Positions 8,753-18,118 of a DNA stretch of 64,000 bases are shown here, piece by piece. Location: positions 2,108,001-2,172,000 of the forward strand of contig NZ_FNKP01000002.1 of NCBI RefSeq assembly GCF_900099835.1, written 5' to 3'. How positions within the stretch are numbered: position 1 is the first letter of the stretch; every line of letters starts with the position of its first letter. Position numbers and translations under genes: made by a program. This DNA comes from Paraburkholderia fungorum (GTDB taxonomy: Bacteria; Pseudomonadota; Gammaproteobacteria; Burkholderiales; Burkholderiaceae). Under the pieces are notes generated by a model, which made no database searches, was not told where the DNA came from, and saw nothing but the letters and a program-made list of their open reading frames with translations.

Positions 8753-10036
8753 TCACGCCATTTGCGCATGACGCGACCGTACCCAATGATTCATTCCTGC
8801 GCACACCAGCAGGAGAAACGCGGTCACGAAAAACACCGGCTGCAAACCGATATGCGCGCCGATCTGTCCGCCGATCAGCGGACCGATCACCTGCCCCGAA
8901 AATTGCGCGGATTGCAGATACCCCAACGTCGTCCCCGAGTGACTTTCATCGACCGATTGACGCACGAGTTTCGCAATCGACGGCAGCAATCCGGCAATCG
9001 TCATTCCCATCACGCCGCGCAGTACCGCCAGTTGCCACCAGTGCGTGACGAACGCCTGCGGCAGCATCACCAGCGCCGTGGCGGCAAGGCATCCGATAAT
9101 CACATTCCACCCGCCGACGCGATCGGCCAGCGCGCCCAGCCGCGGCGCGGTCAGCATGCTGCCGAACGCGGACGCCGCCATCACGATCCCCGCCGTCCGC
9201 GCGAGATGCGCGTGCGGCACGCCCAACTGTCCGATGTACACGGTGATGATCGGCTCGATGGACATGTTCGCAAGCAGCACCATCATCGCGGTGACGAGCA
9301 AGGCCGGGATCACCGCGCGGTTCGCTTTCGGCGCTGACGAACCGCTTGCCGCGAGCCGCTGTTTCGCATCCGCGAGACGATCGAAGTCTTCGCGCACCAG
9401 CAGCATGGTCGCCGCCGCAGCCACGGCGATCATCGCGCCGCCGACGAAGAACGTGCCGCGAATGCCGACCCATCCCGGCAGAAAGCCGCCGACCAGCGGT
9501 CCGATCAGATTGCCCGACAACGCGCCGATGGACAGCACGCCGAGCGCCCATCCGGCGCGTTCGCGCGGCGCCTGGGTGCCGATCATCACGATCGACGCCG
9601 ACGCATAGCCGCCGATCAAACCCGCCAGCAGCCGCAGCGTCACGAGGTCGGTTACGTTGCGCGCGACGCCGATCAGCGACATCACCACCGCCATGCCGAT
9701 CGCCGCGCGCACCAGCATCGGCTTGCGGCCGTAGCGGTTGGCGAGGCGGCCCCACAACGGCGCGGTAATCGCGGTGCCGAAAAAGGTCGCGCCGAACGCG
9801 ACACCCGACCACTGAACCACCGCAGCCGGCGAAGCGACGCCGAGTTGCTCGACATAGAGCGCCAGGAACGGCAGCAGCATGCTCAGGCTCACGAGCGTCG
9901 TGAACGATCCGAACACGCAGACCGCGAGATTGCGCTTCCAGTAAGCCTCGTTGCGTCGCGCGTAGCTGCTGTGGGAAGGCGGCGCCGACGCCGCCGTGCT
10001 CAGTCCGTTCACCGGAGGATTCATCTGATCGCTCAT
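8753..10036 (-). CDS. MFS transporter (multidrug-type)
   Basis: About 427 residues from the ATG at 10036; in-frame upstream starts at 10063 and 10090 are possible and none has a convincing ribosome-binding site. The protein has 12 hydrophobic segments, the MFS motif A-like loop GRLANRYGRKPMLVRAAIG between helices 2 and 3, and a GPLVGGFLPGWVG motif-C-like stretch in helix 5, typical of drug:H+ antiporters of the MdtG/TetA type. It lies about 80 bases downstream of the GntR-type regulator on the same strand, so the two probably share a transcript and the regulator may control the pump. Substrate unknown. Confidence 0.83.
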   Translation of the reverse strand: MSDQMNPPVNGLSTAASAPPSHSSYARRNEAYWKRNLAVCVFGSFTTLVSLSMLLPFLALYVEQLGVASPAAVVQWSGVAFGATFFGTAITAPLWGRLANRYGRKPMLVRAAIGMAVVMSLIGVARNVTDLVTLRLLAGLIGGYASASIVMIGTQAPRERAGWALGVLSIGALSGNLIGPLVGGFLPGWVGIRGTFFVGGAMIAVAAAATMLLVREDFDRLADAKQRLAASGSSAPKANRAVIPALLVTAMMVLLANMSIEPIITVYIGQLGVPHAHLARTAGIVMAASAFGSMLTAPRLGALADRVGGWNVIIGCLAATALVMLPQAFVTHWWQLAVLRGVMGMTIAGLLPSIAKLVRQSVDESHSGTTLGYLQSAQFSGQVIGPLIGGQIGAHIGLQPVFFVTAFLLLVCAGMNHWVRSRHAQMA

Positions 10037-10117
10037 GATTGCCGTATGTCCCGCTTGTTTCATCACGCGAGAGTACGCACGATCAATCATTCTGAAAAAT
10101 GAATTTAAAGGATCGAT

Positions 10118-10831
10118 TCAATCTCTTTTGACGAATGAACCAGCACCGTTCGGGCTTTCCGCCCATGCCTGCTCGATCGCGTGCAACGCGCTCAGCACGA
10201 TCGACCGGTTCAACGCCGCTGCCAGCGTGCCGTCCCGCTCGGCATACGCTTCGCACAGCCGCTGATGATCCGAGCAGGAGCGCTGCAAACGGCCTGGCAG
10301 CGTCGTGCTGAGGTGGCGCAGACGGTTGGTCCGCATCCGCATCGAATCGAGCACTTCTTTGAAAATGCCGTTGCGGCACACGCGCAATTCTTCGTCGCGG
10401 AACGCGACATTGGCCCAGAAATAGCCGTCGACGTCGCCCGTCGCGGCCACGTCGGCAAGACATTGGTGCGCGCGCCATAGCGAGGCGATGTCGTCGTCGG
10501 TCGCGTGTTCGACGATGGCAAGCGACACCTGCGCGTAAAGGATCGCGCGCAATTGATAAATTTCGCGCACGTCTTTCAGATTGACCGCCGACACGCGCGG
10601 CCGACGACGCGGCGACCAGTCCACCAGCCCTTCGCGGCTCAGCACGAACAGCGCCTCGCGCGCGGGCGTGCGGCTCACGCCGAAGCGCTTGGCGAGATCG
10701 ACGGAGTTCAGATCGTCGCCGGCCGCGAGCCTTCCTTCGATAATCCCGCGCGCCACCCAGTCGACGATCTCCGCCACGGGCGACGCCTCGCCGTCGTCCG
10801 CCAGGGTGCTTTTGTCGACATCTTCGTCCAT
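10118..10831 (-). CDS. GntR-family transcriptional regulator (FCD-type)
   Basis: 237 residues with an N-terminal winged helix-turn-helix (about 18-85, including DLAKRFGVSRTPAREALFVL) and a C-terminal all-helical ligand-binding domain of FadR/FCD type (about 90-220). A Shine-Dalgarno AAGGA precedes the ATG. Such regulators usually repress the adjacent catabolic or transport genes and release DNA when bound to an acid metabolite. It is divergent from the MFS-PrpD-esterase run starting at 11076; two palindromes sharing GTGT/ACAC half-sites in the intergenic region (10936-10943 and 10998-11009) are candidate operators. Confidence 0.88.
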   Translation of the reverse strand: MDEDVDKSTLADDGEASPVAEIVDWVARGIIEGRLAAGDDLNSVDLAKRFGVSRTPAREALFVLSREGLVDWSPRRRPRVSAVNLKDVREIYQLRAILYAQVSLAIVEHATDDDIASLWRAHQCLADVAATGDVDGYFWANVAFRDEELRVCRNGIFKEVLDSMRMRTNRLRHLSTTLPGRLQRSCSDHQRLCEAYAERDGTLAAALNRSIVLSALHAIEQAWAESPNGAGSFVKRD

Positions 10832-10935
10832 CGCGGGTCCTTGTCTGGGGCGCGCCGGAGACCGGCGCAGCAGCGGATTCTAGCAAACGGCGGCCAATGT
10901 TCTAGCGCGCGCCACGCTGCACCGTCTTCGACAAA

Positions 10936-11009
10936 GTGTACACAGATGATTTGCCAGACTCTTGAATTTTGAGCAAATACCGCTTTATCATGTCAAAAGT
11001 GTCGACACT
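10936..11009. promoter_or_regulatory. candidate GntR operator pair
   Basis: Two perfect palindromes between the divergent GntR and MFS genes: GTGTACAC at 10936-10943 and AGTGTCGACACT at 10998-11009. They share GTGT...ACAC half-sites and lie about 60 bases apart. Binding by the neighbouring GntR protein is inferred from position only. Confidence 0.4.
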
Positions 11010-11075
11010 AAAACTTGAACCACGAACCAGCAAAACGACACGATCAAGCCCATTCCATACAGACCAGGAGACGTC

Positions 11076-12488
11076 ATGTACATGGAAAAGGAAATCGCCG
11101 GGACGGCTCACGCCGCGCCCAGCGTGTCGGCGCGGCTCGACCGCCTGCCGCCCACGCGCTACTTTCGCGGCCTCGTGGTGCGGATCGCCATCGGCGGCTG
11201 GTTCGAGTTCTACGAAATGTTCATGGCGGCCTATATCTCGCTCGGGCTGATCGGCAGCGGCCTGTACCGGGCAACCACGGCGGGGCTGTTCGACGTCAAC
11301 GGATTCGCCAGCTTTCTCGGCTCGTTCTTCGCGGGCATGTTCGTCGGCACGGTCGCGCTGGGCGGCTTCACGGACCGCTTCGGACGGCGTGCGGTGTTCA
11401 CCGGCGCGATGCTGATCTACTCGGTGGCGACCTTCGTCGCGGCTTTCCAGACTTCGCCTGAAGCGATGGACCTGTGGCGCTTCTTCGCCGGGCTCGGCAT
11501 CGGCGTGCAACTCATTACTGTCGACACTTACATCTCCGAACTAACGCCCTATCGCGCTCGCGGACGCTACTCCGCGTTCAGCATCCTGATCATCCTGACT
11601 TCAGTGCCGATCGTCGCGGTGCTGTCGTATCTGCTGGTGCCGCACGCGATTCTCGGACTCGACGGCTGGCGCTGGGTGATGATCATCGGCTCGGCGGGCG
11701 CGATCCTGATCTGGTTCATGCGGCGCGGTCTGCCGGAGTCGCCGCGCTGGCTCGAAAGCAAGGGCCGCGAGGCGGAAGCGCATGCAATCGTCGACGCGAT
11801 CGAGGCGCGCGTGATCGCGGAAACCGGCCAGGCGCTCGCCGCGCCGAGCCTCGACGCGCCCGGCTCGTGCCGCGGCGAAAAAGGCTCGTGGTCGGAAATC
11901 TGGCACGGCCGCTATCTGCGCCGCACCATCATGCTGTCGATGTTCAACTTCTTCCAGACCTTCGGCGTGTACGGGTTCGGCGCGTGGGTGCCGGTGCTGC
12001 TGTACTCGAAGGGCATCACGATTACGCACTCGCTGCTTTACACCATGGTGATCGCGTTCACGACGCCGCTCGGCGCACTCGGCGCGATGTGCTGCGCGGA
12101 GCGGCTTCAGCGTAAGTGGCAACTGGTCGGTTGCGCGATTGCGGTGGCGGTGGCGGGCGTGCTGTTCGGGATGGCGCGCGAACCGGTGCTGATCGTGCTG
12201 TTCGGCGGCATCGTCACGATCGCGAACAACTGGATGATCGGCATCTTCCACACGTATCAGGCCGAGCTGTATCCGACGCGCATCCGCGCGCGTGCGGTCG
12301 GCTTCGTATTTAGCTGGAGCCGCGTGAGTTCGATCTTCGTCGGCTTCTGGGTGGCGGCCCTGCTCAAACATTCGGGCGTGCCGGCCGTGTTCGTGCTGAT
12401 TTCGTCAGCCATGCTTGTGATCGTCGTGATGGTCGGCCTGTTCGGGCCACGGACCAACGGCGTTCGTCTTGAGGAGTTGTCCCGATGA
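11076..12488 (+). CDS. MFS metabolite:H+ symporter (sugar-porter-like)
   Basis: 470 residues and 12 hydrophobic segments. Motifs typical of the sugar/metabolite porter branch are present: GWFEFYEMFMAAY in helix 1, DRFGRRAVFTGAML in the 2-3 loop, ELTPYRARGRYSAF after helix 4 and RRGLPESPRWLESKGR before the central loop. These proteins import organic acids or aromatic acids with protons. It is the first gene of a run with three MmgE/PrpD genes and an esterase; its stop overlaps the next start as ATGA. The substrate is likely whatever that pathway degrades. Divergent GntR control is plausible. Confidence 0.87.
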   Translation: MYMEKEIAGTAHAAPSVSARLDRLPPTRYFRGLVVRIAIGGWFEFYEMFMAAYISLGLIGSGLYRATTAGLFDVNGFASFLGSFFAGMFVGTVALGGFTDRFGRRAVFTGAMLIYSVATFVAAFQTSPEAMDLWRFFAGLGIGVQLITVDTYISELTPYRARGRYSAFSILIILTSVPIVAVLSYLLVPHAILGLDGWRWVMIIGSAGAILIWFMRRGLPESPRWLESKGREAEAHAIVDAIEARVIAETGQALAAPSLDAPGSCRGEKGSWSEIWHGRYLRRTIMLSMFNFFQTFGVYGFGAWVPVLLYSKGITITHSLLYTMVIAFTTPLGALGAMCCAERLQRKWQLVGCAIAVAVAGVLFGMAREPVLIVLFGGIVTIANNWMIGIFHTYQAELYPTRIRARAVGFVFSWSRVSSIFVGFWVAALLKHSGVPAVFVLISSAMLVIVVMVGLFGPRTNGVRLEELSR

Positions 12489-13840
12489 GTTCCATTGCCG
12501 CCACGTTCGCGCAGGGTCTTTTCCGTCTGGCGCAGCGTCCATTGCCGGTCGATGTCGCGCAGGAAGCCCGGCGCTCGCTGATCAACGTGATCGGGACGTC
12601 GATCGGCGCGTCTACGCACCCCGGCGTCGAAGCGATTCTCGCCACCGCGCGCGAACTTGGCGTCGACGAAATCGCGCCCGTGCCGGGACGCGGCGAGCGC
12701 GTCGACAGCCACTTTTCCGCACTGGCGACCGGCTTCGCCGCCCATCTCGACGATTTCGACGATACCCATCTCGCCACGGTGATTCATCCGGCTGCTTCGG
12801 TGTTCGCGGTGCTGACCGCGCTGACGCCAGCAACCCAGCCGGACGGCGCGCGTGCGCTAACGGCGTTCGCGCTCGGCTGCGAGGCGCAGTTGCGGGCCGG
12901 CGTGTCGATCTCGCCGGAACACTACGATCGCGGCTGGCACATCACCGGCACATGCGGAGTGATCGGCTGCGCGGTGACGGCGGCGCTGCTGCTCGGACTC
13001 GATCAGCACGGCTTGACCGAAGCAGTCGCGATCGCCGCGTCGATGTTCGTCGGACAGCGCGAAGCATTCGGCACGATGACCAAGCCCTATCATCCCGGCA
13101 AGGCGGCCGCCAACGGCATCGCCGCCGCGCGTCTCGCGCAGCGCGGCGTGCACGCGGCCACGGACATTTTAGAAGCGCCCGGCGGCTATTCGCACTCGCT
13201 GTCCACGAAGGTCAACTTCGCGCTGATGAACGACGATTTCGGCGAGCGCTGGGAGTTGCTGTTCAACACGTACAAGCCGTATCCGTGCGGAATCGTCGCG
13301 CATCCGGCCATCGACGGCGGGCTTGCTCTGTCCACGCAAATCGACGACGTGGCGTCGATCGACGCCATCACGCTGCGCTGTCATCCGCTGGTGCCGGAGT
13401 TGATGGGCAACCCGCAGCCGAAGGACGGTCTGCAGGCACGCTTCAGCGCGATTCACGGCGTCGCCGCCGCGCTGTGCGACCGGCAGGTCGGCCTCGCGCA
13501 ATACGACGACGAACGCGTGCTGCGTGACGACGTCCGCGAGGTGCGCGCAAAAACGACGCTGTCGCCGGATGCGTCCGTGCAGCGCGACGAAGTGTTCATC
13601 GAAGCGCGGCTGAAGGACGGCTCGACGCTGAGCCACCACGTCGAACACGCGCGCGGCAGTTTAGCGAGGCCGCTCACGGTCGATGAACTGATGGACAAGG
13701 TGCGTCTGCTGATCGACCCGCGTCTGGGCAGCGGCACGACCGCGCGTCTCGCGGCCATCGTCGAAGGACTCGACACCGCGCCGGATCTCGATGCGCTATT
13801 CGCTTTGTGCACGCCGAACGAGGAACTGAATCATGCATAA
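12485..13840 (+). CDS. MmgE/PrpD family protein (paralogue 1, full length)
   Basis: 451 residues, the usual length of the MmgE/PrpD family, which includes 2-methylcitrate dehydratase, cis-aconitate decarboxylase and iminodisuccinate epimerase. Recognisable elements are the N-terminal helical domain with HLDDFDDTH (the family's conserved acidic/His active-site segment), GWHITGTCGVIGCAVTAALLLG, and TKPYHPGKAAANGIAAARLA, then the smaller C-terminal domain starting near residue 265. It is translationally coupled to the MFS gene upstream and overlaps the next gene by eight bases. A dehydratase, decarboxylase or epimerase acting on a polycarboxylate is likely; the substrate is not predictable. Confidence 0.87.
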   Translation: MSSIAATFAQGLFRLAQRPLPVDVAQEARRSLINVIGTSIGASTHPGVEAILATARELGVDEIAPVPGRGERVDSHFSALATGFAAHLDDFDDTHLATVIHPAASVFAVLTALTPATQPDGARALTAFALGCEAQLRAGVSISPEHYDRGWHITGTCGVIGCAVTAALLLGLDQHGLTEAVAIAASMFVGQREAFGTMTKPYHPGKAAANGIAAARLAQRGVHAATDILEAPGGYSHSLSTKVNFALMNDDFGERWELLFNTYKPYPCGIVAHPAIDGGLALSTQIDDVASIDAITLRCHPLVPELMGNPQPKDGLQARFSAIHGVAAALCDRQVGLAQYDDERVLRDDVREVRAKTTLSPDASVQRDEVFIEARLKDGSTLSHHVEHARGSLARPLTVDELMDKVRLLIDPRLGSGTTARLAAIVEGLDTAPDLDALFALCTPNEELNHA

Positions 13841-14570
13841 CCCCGCCGCTCATTCCGCCGTGTCGGATGCGTTGACCGGATTCGCCGCGATTGCGTTGAT
13901 GGATCTGCGCGTGCAGACCGTCGCCCGCCAGGCCGTTGCACAGGCGCGCGAGCGGATCGCCTCAGCCGGCGAGGCCGCGAAGCAGGTCGCCGCTCTACTG
14001 CAAGCGCCTGGCGGCGAGTCGCGCAACGACACGCGGATGCACGCGTGGGTACTCGGCGCGACGCTGGCGGCGCGGCCGGAATCGGCGTCGCCTTCGGCGC
14101 CCGTGCTGGCCGCCGTGATCGCGACGGGCGACCGGCTCGACGCATCCGCCGACGACATCGCGGCCGCCGCCGCTGTCGGGATCGAAGCCGCCGCGCGCAT
14201 TCTCGCCGCCGTCGATAGCGACGAGTTCCGTGCGCGCTGGAATGCCGCGTCGACGGTCGGCGTGCTCGGCGCAGTGCTGGCGATGGCGCGTCTGCACAAG
14301 CTCGACCGCACACGCACGCGCCACGCTCTCGGCATCGCCGCCACCCAGACCGCCGGACTCGCGCGCAACGCGGGCAGCACGATGGCCGCGATCGAAACCG
14401 GCAAGGCCGCCGCCGATGCCATCGAAGCCGCGTTGCTTGCGAAACATGGCTTCACGAGCGCGGCGGCATCGATCGACGGCCGCCGCGGATTCGCTGCGTT
14501 GATGGCTTACCGGTTCGACGCGGCGTCGATCACCGAGGGACTGGGTTCGCATTGGGTGTCGTTAAACTGA
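13833..14570 (+). CDS. MmgE/PrpD-like protein, half length (paralogue 2)
   Basis: 245 residues that align by eye only with the middle of the preceding full-length MmgE/PrpD protein: the FRARWNAASTVGVLGAVLAM segment matches its GWHITGTCGVIGCAV region, and the STMAAIETGKAAADAIEAALL segment matches its PYHPGKAAANGIAAARLA region. The acidic HLDDFDDTH segment and the C-terminal domain are absent. The frame is intact and it starts inside the stop of the previous gene, so it looks like a maintained partner subunit rather than fresh decay, though a degenerating duplicate is possible. Whether it binds the full-length protein is unknown. Confidence 0.72.
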   Translation: MHNPAAHSAVSDALTGFAAIALMDLRVQTVARQAVAQARERIASAGEAAKQVAALLQAPGGESRNDTRMHAWVLGATLAARPESASPSAPVLAAVIATGDRLDASADDIAAAAAVGIEAAARILAAVDSDEFRARWNAASTVGVLGAVLAMARLHKLDRTRTRHALGIAATQTAGLARNAGSTMAAIETGKAAADAIEAALLAKHGFTSAAASIDGRRGFAALMAYRFDAASITEGLGSHWVSLN

Positions 14571-14612
14571 CGCAGCAACGCGCCGCTGATAAAACACCAG
14601 GAGACACCCGGC

Positions 14613-16283
14613 ATGACGGCATACAAACAGGCATCGGATGCCCGCTCGAATCGTCCCGCACGGCGGTTGGCGCGCACATTCCTGCGGCAAGGCATCGCCG
14701 CGGTCTGTGCCTGGTCGATGCTGACAGCGTGGCCCGCTCACGCCGACAACGCCGATGACGCCGCCGTCATCACCACCCGCGCGGGCGCGTTGCGCGGCGT
14801 CGAACATGGCGTCGTCGATGTCTATCAGGGCATTCCGTATGCCGCGCCGCCGGTGGGCGATCTGCGCTGGCGCGCGCCGCAGCCCGCGGCATCGTGGACC
14901 GGCATCCGCGACGCCACGCAACCCGGCAATGCCTGCGTGCAGTCGGCCACGTTCTGGCGGCCCGGCAACGGCGCGAGCTGGCACGAAGACTGTCTGAATC
15001 TGAACGTGTGGAAACCCCGTCACGTCGATGCGCATCTGCCCGTGATCGTCTGGTTTCACGGCGGCGGCTGGATCAACGGCGCGGGGGCGGACATGCAGCC
15101 GGTGCAGATCGCCTCGCAGGGCAATATCGTCGTGACGGTCGACTACCGGCTCGGCGCGCTCGGCTATCTGGCGCTGCCCGCGCTCGACGCGGAATCGTCC
15201 GACCGGCAATCAAGCGGCAACTATGGCGACCTCGACAAGATCAGCGCGCTGAAATGGGTCAGACAGAACATCGCGGCGTTTGGCGGCGATCCCGACAATG
15301 TATCGATTGGCGGACAGTCGGCCGGCGCGGGATCGGTGTGCTGGCTACTAGCGTCGCCGGCGGCCAAAGGCCTGTTCAACCGCGCGATCATCGAAAGTAT
15401 CGGCGACTGCGCGATCGTCAGTCACGACACGGCGACCACGAGAGGCAAGACGTTTGCCGAAGCGCTCGGCTGCACGGACCCGTCGACCGAAATCGCGTGT
15501 CTGCGCCGCAAGCGCCCGGCCGACATCATCGACGCGCAGGTCAAGACCAACCTTACCTGGCGTCCGGTCACCGGCGGCTCCGCGCAACCGGTGCCGGCGC
15601 TCGACGCGTTCCGTTCGGGCAATTTCAATCGCGTACCGGTGCTGGTCGGCAACGTGCGGCACGAGACGCGCGTGTTCGTCTACGAAGGCAACGACATGGT
15701 GCGCCAACCGTTGACGCCGGATGGCTACCGCTCGTCCGTGCAGACGCAGATGGGCGACAAGGCCTCGCGCGTGCTCGCCGAATATCCGCTGAATGCGTAT
15801 CCGTCGGCGGGCGTCGCGCTCGCGGCGGTGCAGACCGATTCGCGCTTCGCGTGCGGCTCGGTGCCGGTCGCGGATGCGCTGTCGGCCTGGGTGCCCACCT
15901 ACACCTACGAGTTCCGCGACGACACCGCGCCGCATACGCCGTACATGGTGGTGCCGCCGTCGTTCGAGATCGGCGCGGCGCACTCGTCCGAATTGCAATA
16001 CATCTGGCGCGGCGACGCCGCCACGCCGGTGTCGAGTGGACAGTCGAGCGGTTATCTCCCGCTCTCGCCCGAACAGAGCCGACTCTCGCAGATGATGCAG
16101 ACGTACTGGGCAAACTTTGCGCGCACCGGCAATCCGAACACCGCGACGCAACCCGACTGGCCGCGCTACGACACCGCGAAAACGCAGCGGCTCGGTTTGC
16201 TGCCCGGCGGCGCGACCGACATCATCACCGGCGACGCCTACGCGAAAGAACATCACTGCGGATTCTGGGCCGCGATGCAATGA
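14613..16283 (+). CDS. type-B carboxylesterase, exported
   Basis: 556 residues with an N-terminal signal region (arginine-rich start, hydrophobic stretch about 26-42, cleavage likely after AHA). Carboxylesterase type-B features: YQGIPYAAPPVGDLRW near residue 71, EDCLNLNVW at 125-133, the oxyanion-hole motif HGGGW at 149-153 and the nucleophile elbow GGQSAGAGS with S236. The Glu and His of the triad should lie in the C-terminal half but I did not fix them. It hydrolyses carboxylic esters, probably in the periplasm, and sits between two MmgE/PrpD genes, suggesting it releases an acid substrate used by the pathway. Confidence 0.88.
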   Translation: MTAYKQASDARSNRPARRLARTFLRQGIAAVCAWSMLTAWPAHADNADDAAVITTRAGALRGVEHGVVDVYQGIPYAAPPVGDLRWRAPQPAASWTGIRDATQPGNACVQSATFWRPGNGASWHEDCLNLNVWKPRHVDAHLPVIVWFHGGGWINGAGADMQPVQIASQGNIVVTVDYRLGALGYLALPALDAESSDRQSSGNYGDLDKISALKWVRQNIAAFGGDPDNVSIGGQSAGAGSVCWLLASPAAKGLFNRAIIESIGDCAIVSHDTATTRGKTFAEALGCTDPSTEIACLRRKRPADIIDAQVKTNLTWRPVTGGSAQPVPALDAFRSGNFNRVPVLVGNVRHETRVFVYEGNDMVRQPLTPDGYRSSVQTQMGDKASRVLAEYPLNAYPSAGVALAAVQTDSRFACGSVPVADALSAWVPTYTYEFRDDTAPHTPYMVVPPSFEIGAAHSSELQYIWRGDAATPVSSGQSSGYLPLSPEQSRLSQMMQTYWANFARTGNPNTATQPDWPRYDTAKTQRLGLLPGGATDIITGDAYAKEHHCGFWAAMQ

Positions 16284-16343
16284 CATGGCGAAGCGGCTCG
16301 TTTGATTCGATCACCTGGTTCACCCTCACCGTAAAGGAAATAC

Positions 16344-17831
16344 ATGGCCGAGTTTCACATGCCGGCGCGCCGCCGCATGCTCAAATCCGCTGGCGCGATG
16401 GCTGCGCTGGCGCTGTCTCCCCGCCTCTTCGCCGCCGATGAAGCGGCCAGCCCCGGCGCAAACCACAGCACCAATAACGGCGCCGACATAACCGGACGCC
16501 TTGCACGCTACATGGTGGCCTCGCGCGACACTGCGCTGCCCGACGCGGTCGTGCTCGCCTGCAAGCACCGCATTCTCGACACCTTCGGCGCGATGGTATC
16601 CGGCGCGCGGATGAGGCCCGGCACGATGGCCGTGAACTACGTGCACGGACTCGGCGGCGAGCCGCAGGCATCGGTGATCGGCGCGAGCTTTCGCACCACC
16701 GCGATCAACGCCGCGCTCGCCAATGCAATGTGCGCGCATTCCGACGAAACCGACGATTTCGAGCCGGTCACCAAGGCGCATCCGGGCAGCTCGGTGGTGC
16801 CGGCAGCGCTGGCGCTCGCCGAGCGCGAAGGCCGTAGCGGCCAGGCGCTCATTCGCGCAGTGACGCTCGGCTACGACCTTTCCTGCCGTCTGCTGATGGC
16901 GCTCGGGCCCGACCTCGTGCGCGGCACGCACCGCAGCGCCGAAGGCACGGCGTCGACTTTCGGCGCGCTGGGCGCGGCGGCATCGCTTGCACAACTGGAC
17001 GAACTGCGCACGCGCTACGCGATTTCGTACTCGGCGCAACAGGTGTCGGGCATCTGGAGTTGGGTGAAGGACAAGGACCACATCGAAAAGGCATTCGACT
17101 TCGCGGGCATGGGCGCGCGCAACGGCGTGACAGCGGTCGACATGGTGCAGGCAGGATTGACGGGCGTCTACGACGTGCTCGACGGCACCAACAACCTGTT
17201 CATCGCGCTATCGACGAGTCCTAAGCCGGAGGCGATGCTCGACGGCCTGGGGAGCCGCTTCTATGTCACCGAGACGGCGATCAAGACTTACTCGGTCGGC
17301 TACCCGATCCAGTCGCCGCTTGATGCGCTGCTGACGTTGCGCAAGCAGTACGGACTGAATCCGGACAACGTGCGCAGTATCGTCGTGAAGATTCCGACCG
17401 ACGCCGAGGGCATCGTCGGCGAGAGTGCGATGCCCGATGTCAATTGCCAGCATCTCGTGGCGCTTGCGCTGGTGAGGGGCGCGGTGTCTTTCGTCGACAG
17501 TCACGACGTTGCGTTGATGCACGACCCGCGCATTCTCGCGCAGCGCGCAAAAGTCACCGTGACGCCGGATGCCGCGTTGATGGACCCGTCCGCGCCGCGC
17601 GGCGCAATTGTCGAAGTCACGCTGACCGATGGCCGCAAGGTCAGCCATTTCACGAAGTTTCCGCCGGGCACGAAGGAGAATCCGTTGAACACGGAGGCCG
17701 TCAATGCAAAAGCGCGCGATCTGATGGCGCCGGTGCTCGGCGCGGCGAAGGCCGACCGGTTGATCGAGCGGATCAACGGGCTGGAGACCGTGGAGGACAT
17801 CCGCGAGCTTCGCCCGCTGTTCACGGTGTAG
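16344..17831 (+). CDS. MmgE/PrpD family protein with Tat-like signal (paralogue 3)
   Basis: 495 residues. The first 36 carry RRRMLKSAGAMAALALS followed by LFA-AD, a good twin-arginine signal peptide, which is unusual for the MmgE/PrpD family. The mature part has the family layout: ANAMCAHSDETDDFEPVTKAHPGSSVVPAALALAE, then QVSGIWSWVKDKDH and a C-terminal domain from about residue 300 with an SVGYPIQSPLDALL segment. It may therefore be a periplasmic isomerase, dehydratase or decarboxylase acting on the same pool as the exported esterase 60 bases upstream. A start downstream of the signal would make it cytosolic, but no ATG with a good ribosome site is evident there. Confidence 0.85.
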   Translation: MAEFHMPARRRMLKSAGAMAALALSPRLFAADEAASPGANHSTNNGADITGRLARYMVASRDTALPDAVVLACKHRILDTFGAMVSGARMRPGTMAVNYVHGLGGEPQASVIGASFRTTAINAALANAMCAHSDETDDFEPVTKAHPGSSVVPAALALAEREGRSGQALIRAVTLGYDLSCRLLMALGPDLVRGTHRSAEGTASTFGALGAAASLAQLDELRTRYAISYSAQQVSGIWSWVKDKDHIEKAFDFAGMGARNGVTAVDMVQAGLTGVYDVLDGTNNLFIALSTSPKPEAMLDGLGSRFYVTETAIKTYSVGYPIQSPLDALLTLRKQYGLNPDNVRSIVVKIPTDAEGIVGESAMPDVNCQHLVALALVRGAVSFVDSHDVALMHDPRILAQRAKVTVTPDAALMDPSAPRGAIVEVTLTDGRKVSHFTKFPPGTKENPLNTEAVNAKARDLMAPVLGAAKADRLIERINGLETVEDIRELRPLFTV

Positions 17832-17921
17832 GGATGGAGGCGGGCGACGTGAGTGGCGCGCCGGCCTGCCCGCGGGTCGCGTCGAAGCCGGTTTGCTGAC
17901 GAATCCGGTTGCGCCAACGCA

Positions 17922-17957
17922 AATGGCCTGCGTCACCCTCGGGCGATGCAGGCCATT
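17922..17957 (+). terminator. possible terminator hairpin after the MmgE/PrpD operon
   Basis: Perfect 10-base arms AATGGCCTGC (17922-17931) and GCAGGCCATT (17948-17957) with a 16-base loop, about 90 bases after the stop. There is no T-run, so it may act as an mRNA end-protecting stem-loop instead. Confidence 0.5.
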
Positions 17958-18004
17958 CACATTTGCTAACGGCTAGTTGCTGCTTCACAGTGCTTTGATG
18001 CTTT

Positions 18005-18066
18005 GCTACTTCACTGCTACTTCACTGCTACTTCACTGCTGCTTTACTACTTCACTACTGCTTCAA
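18005..18066. repeat. short tandem repeat, 11-base unit
   Basis: Three exact copies of GCTACTTCACT at 18005-18037, followed by degenerate copies to about 18066, in the noncoding stretch between the convergent PrpD and DUF4148 genes. No function is evident; this is a minisatellite-like slippage site. Confidence 0.8.
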
Positions 18067-18118
18067 CTCGACACGAGGCACGGGTTACAAAACCGACTCT
18101 GCAACCCACTCACCAGAA

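Noticed and set aside
14894..16441. 515-codon frame overlapping the carboxylesterase in another frame
   Set aside because: Arg/Ala-rich, low in hydrophobic core residues and inconsistent with the clear carboxylesterase motifs in the correct frame.
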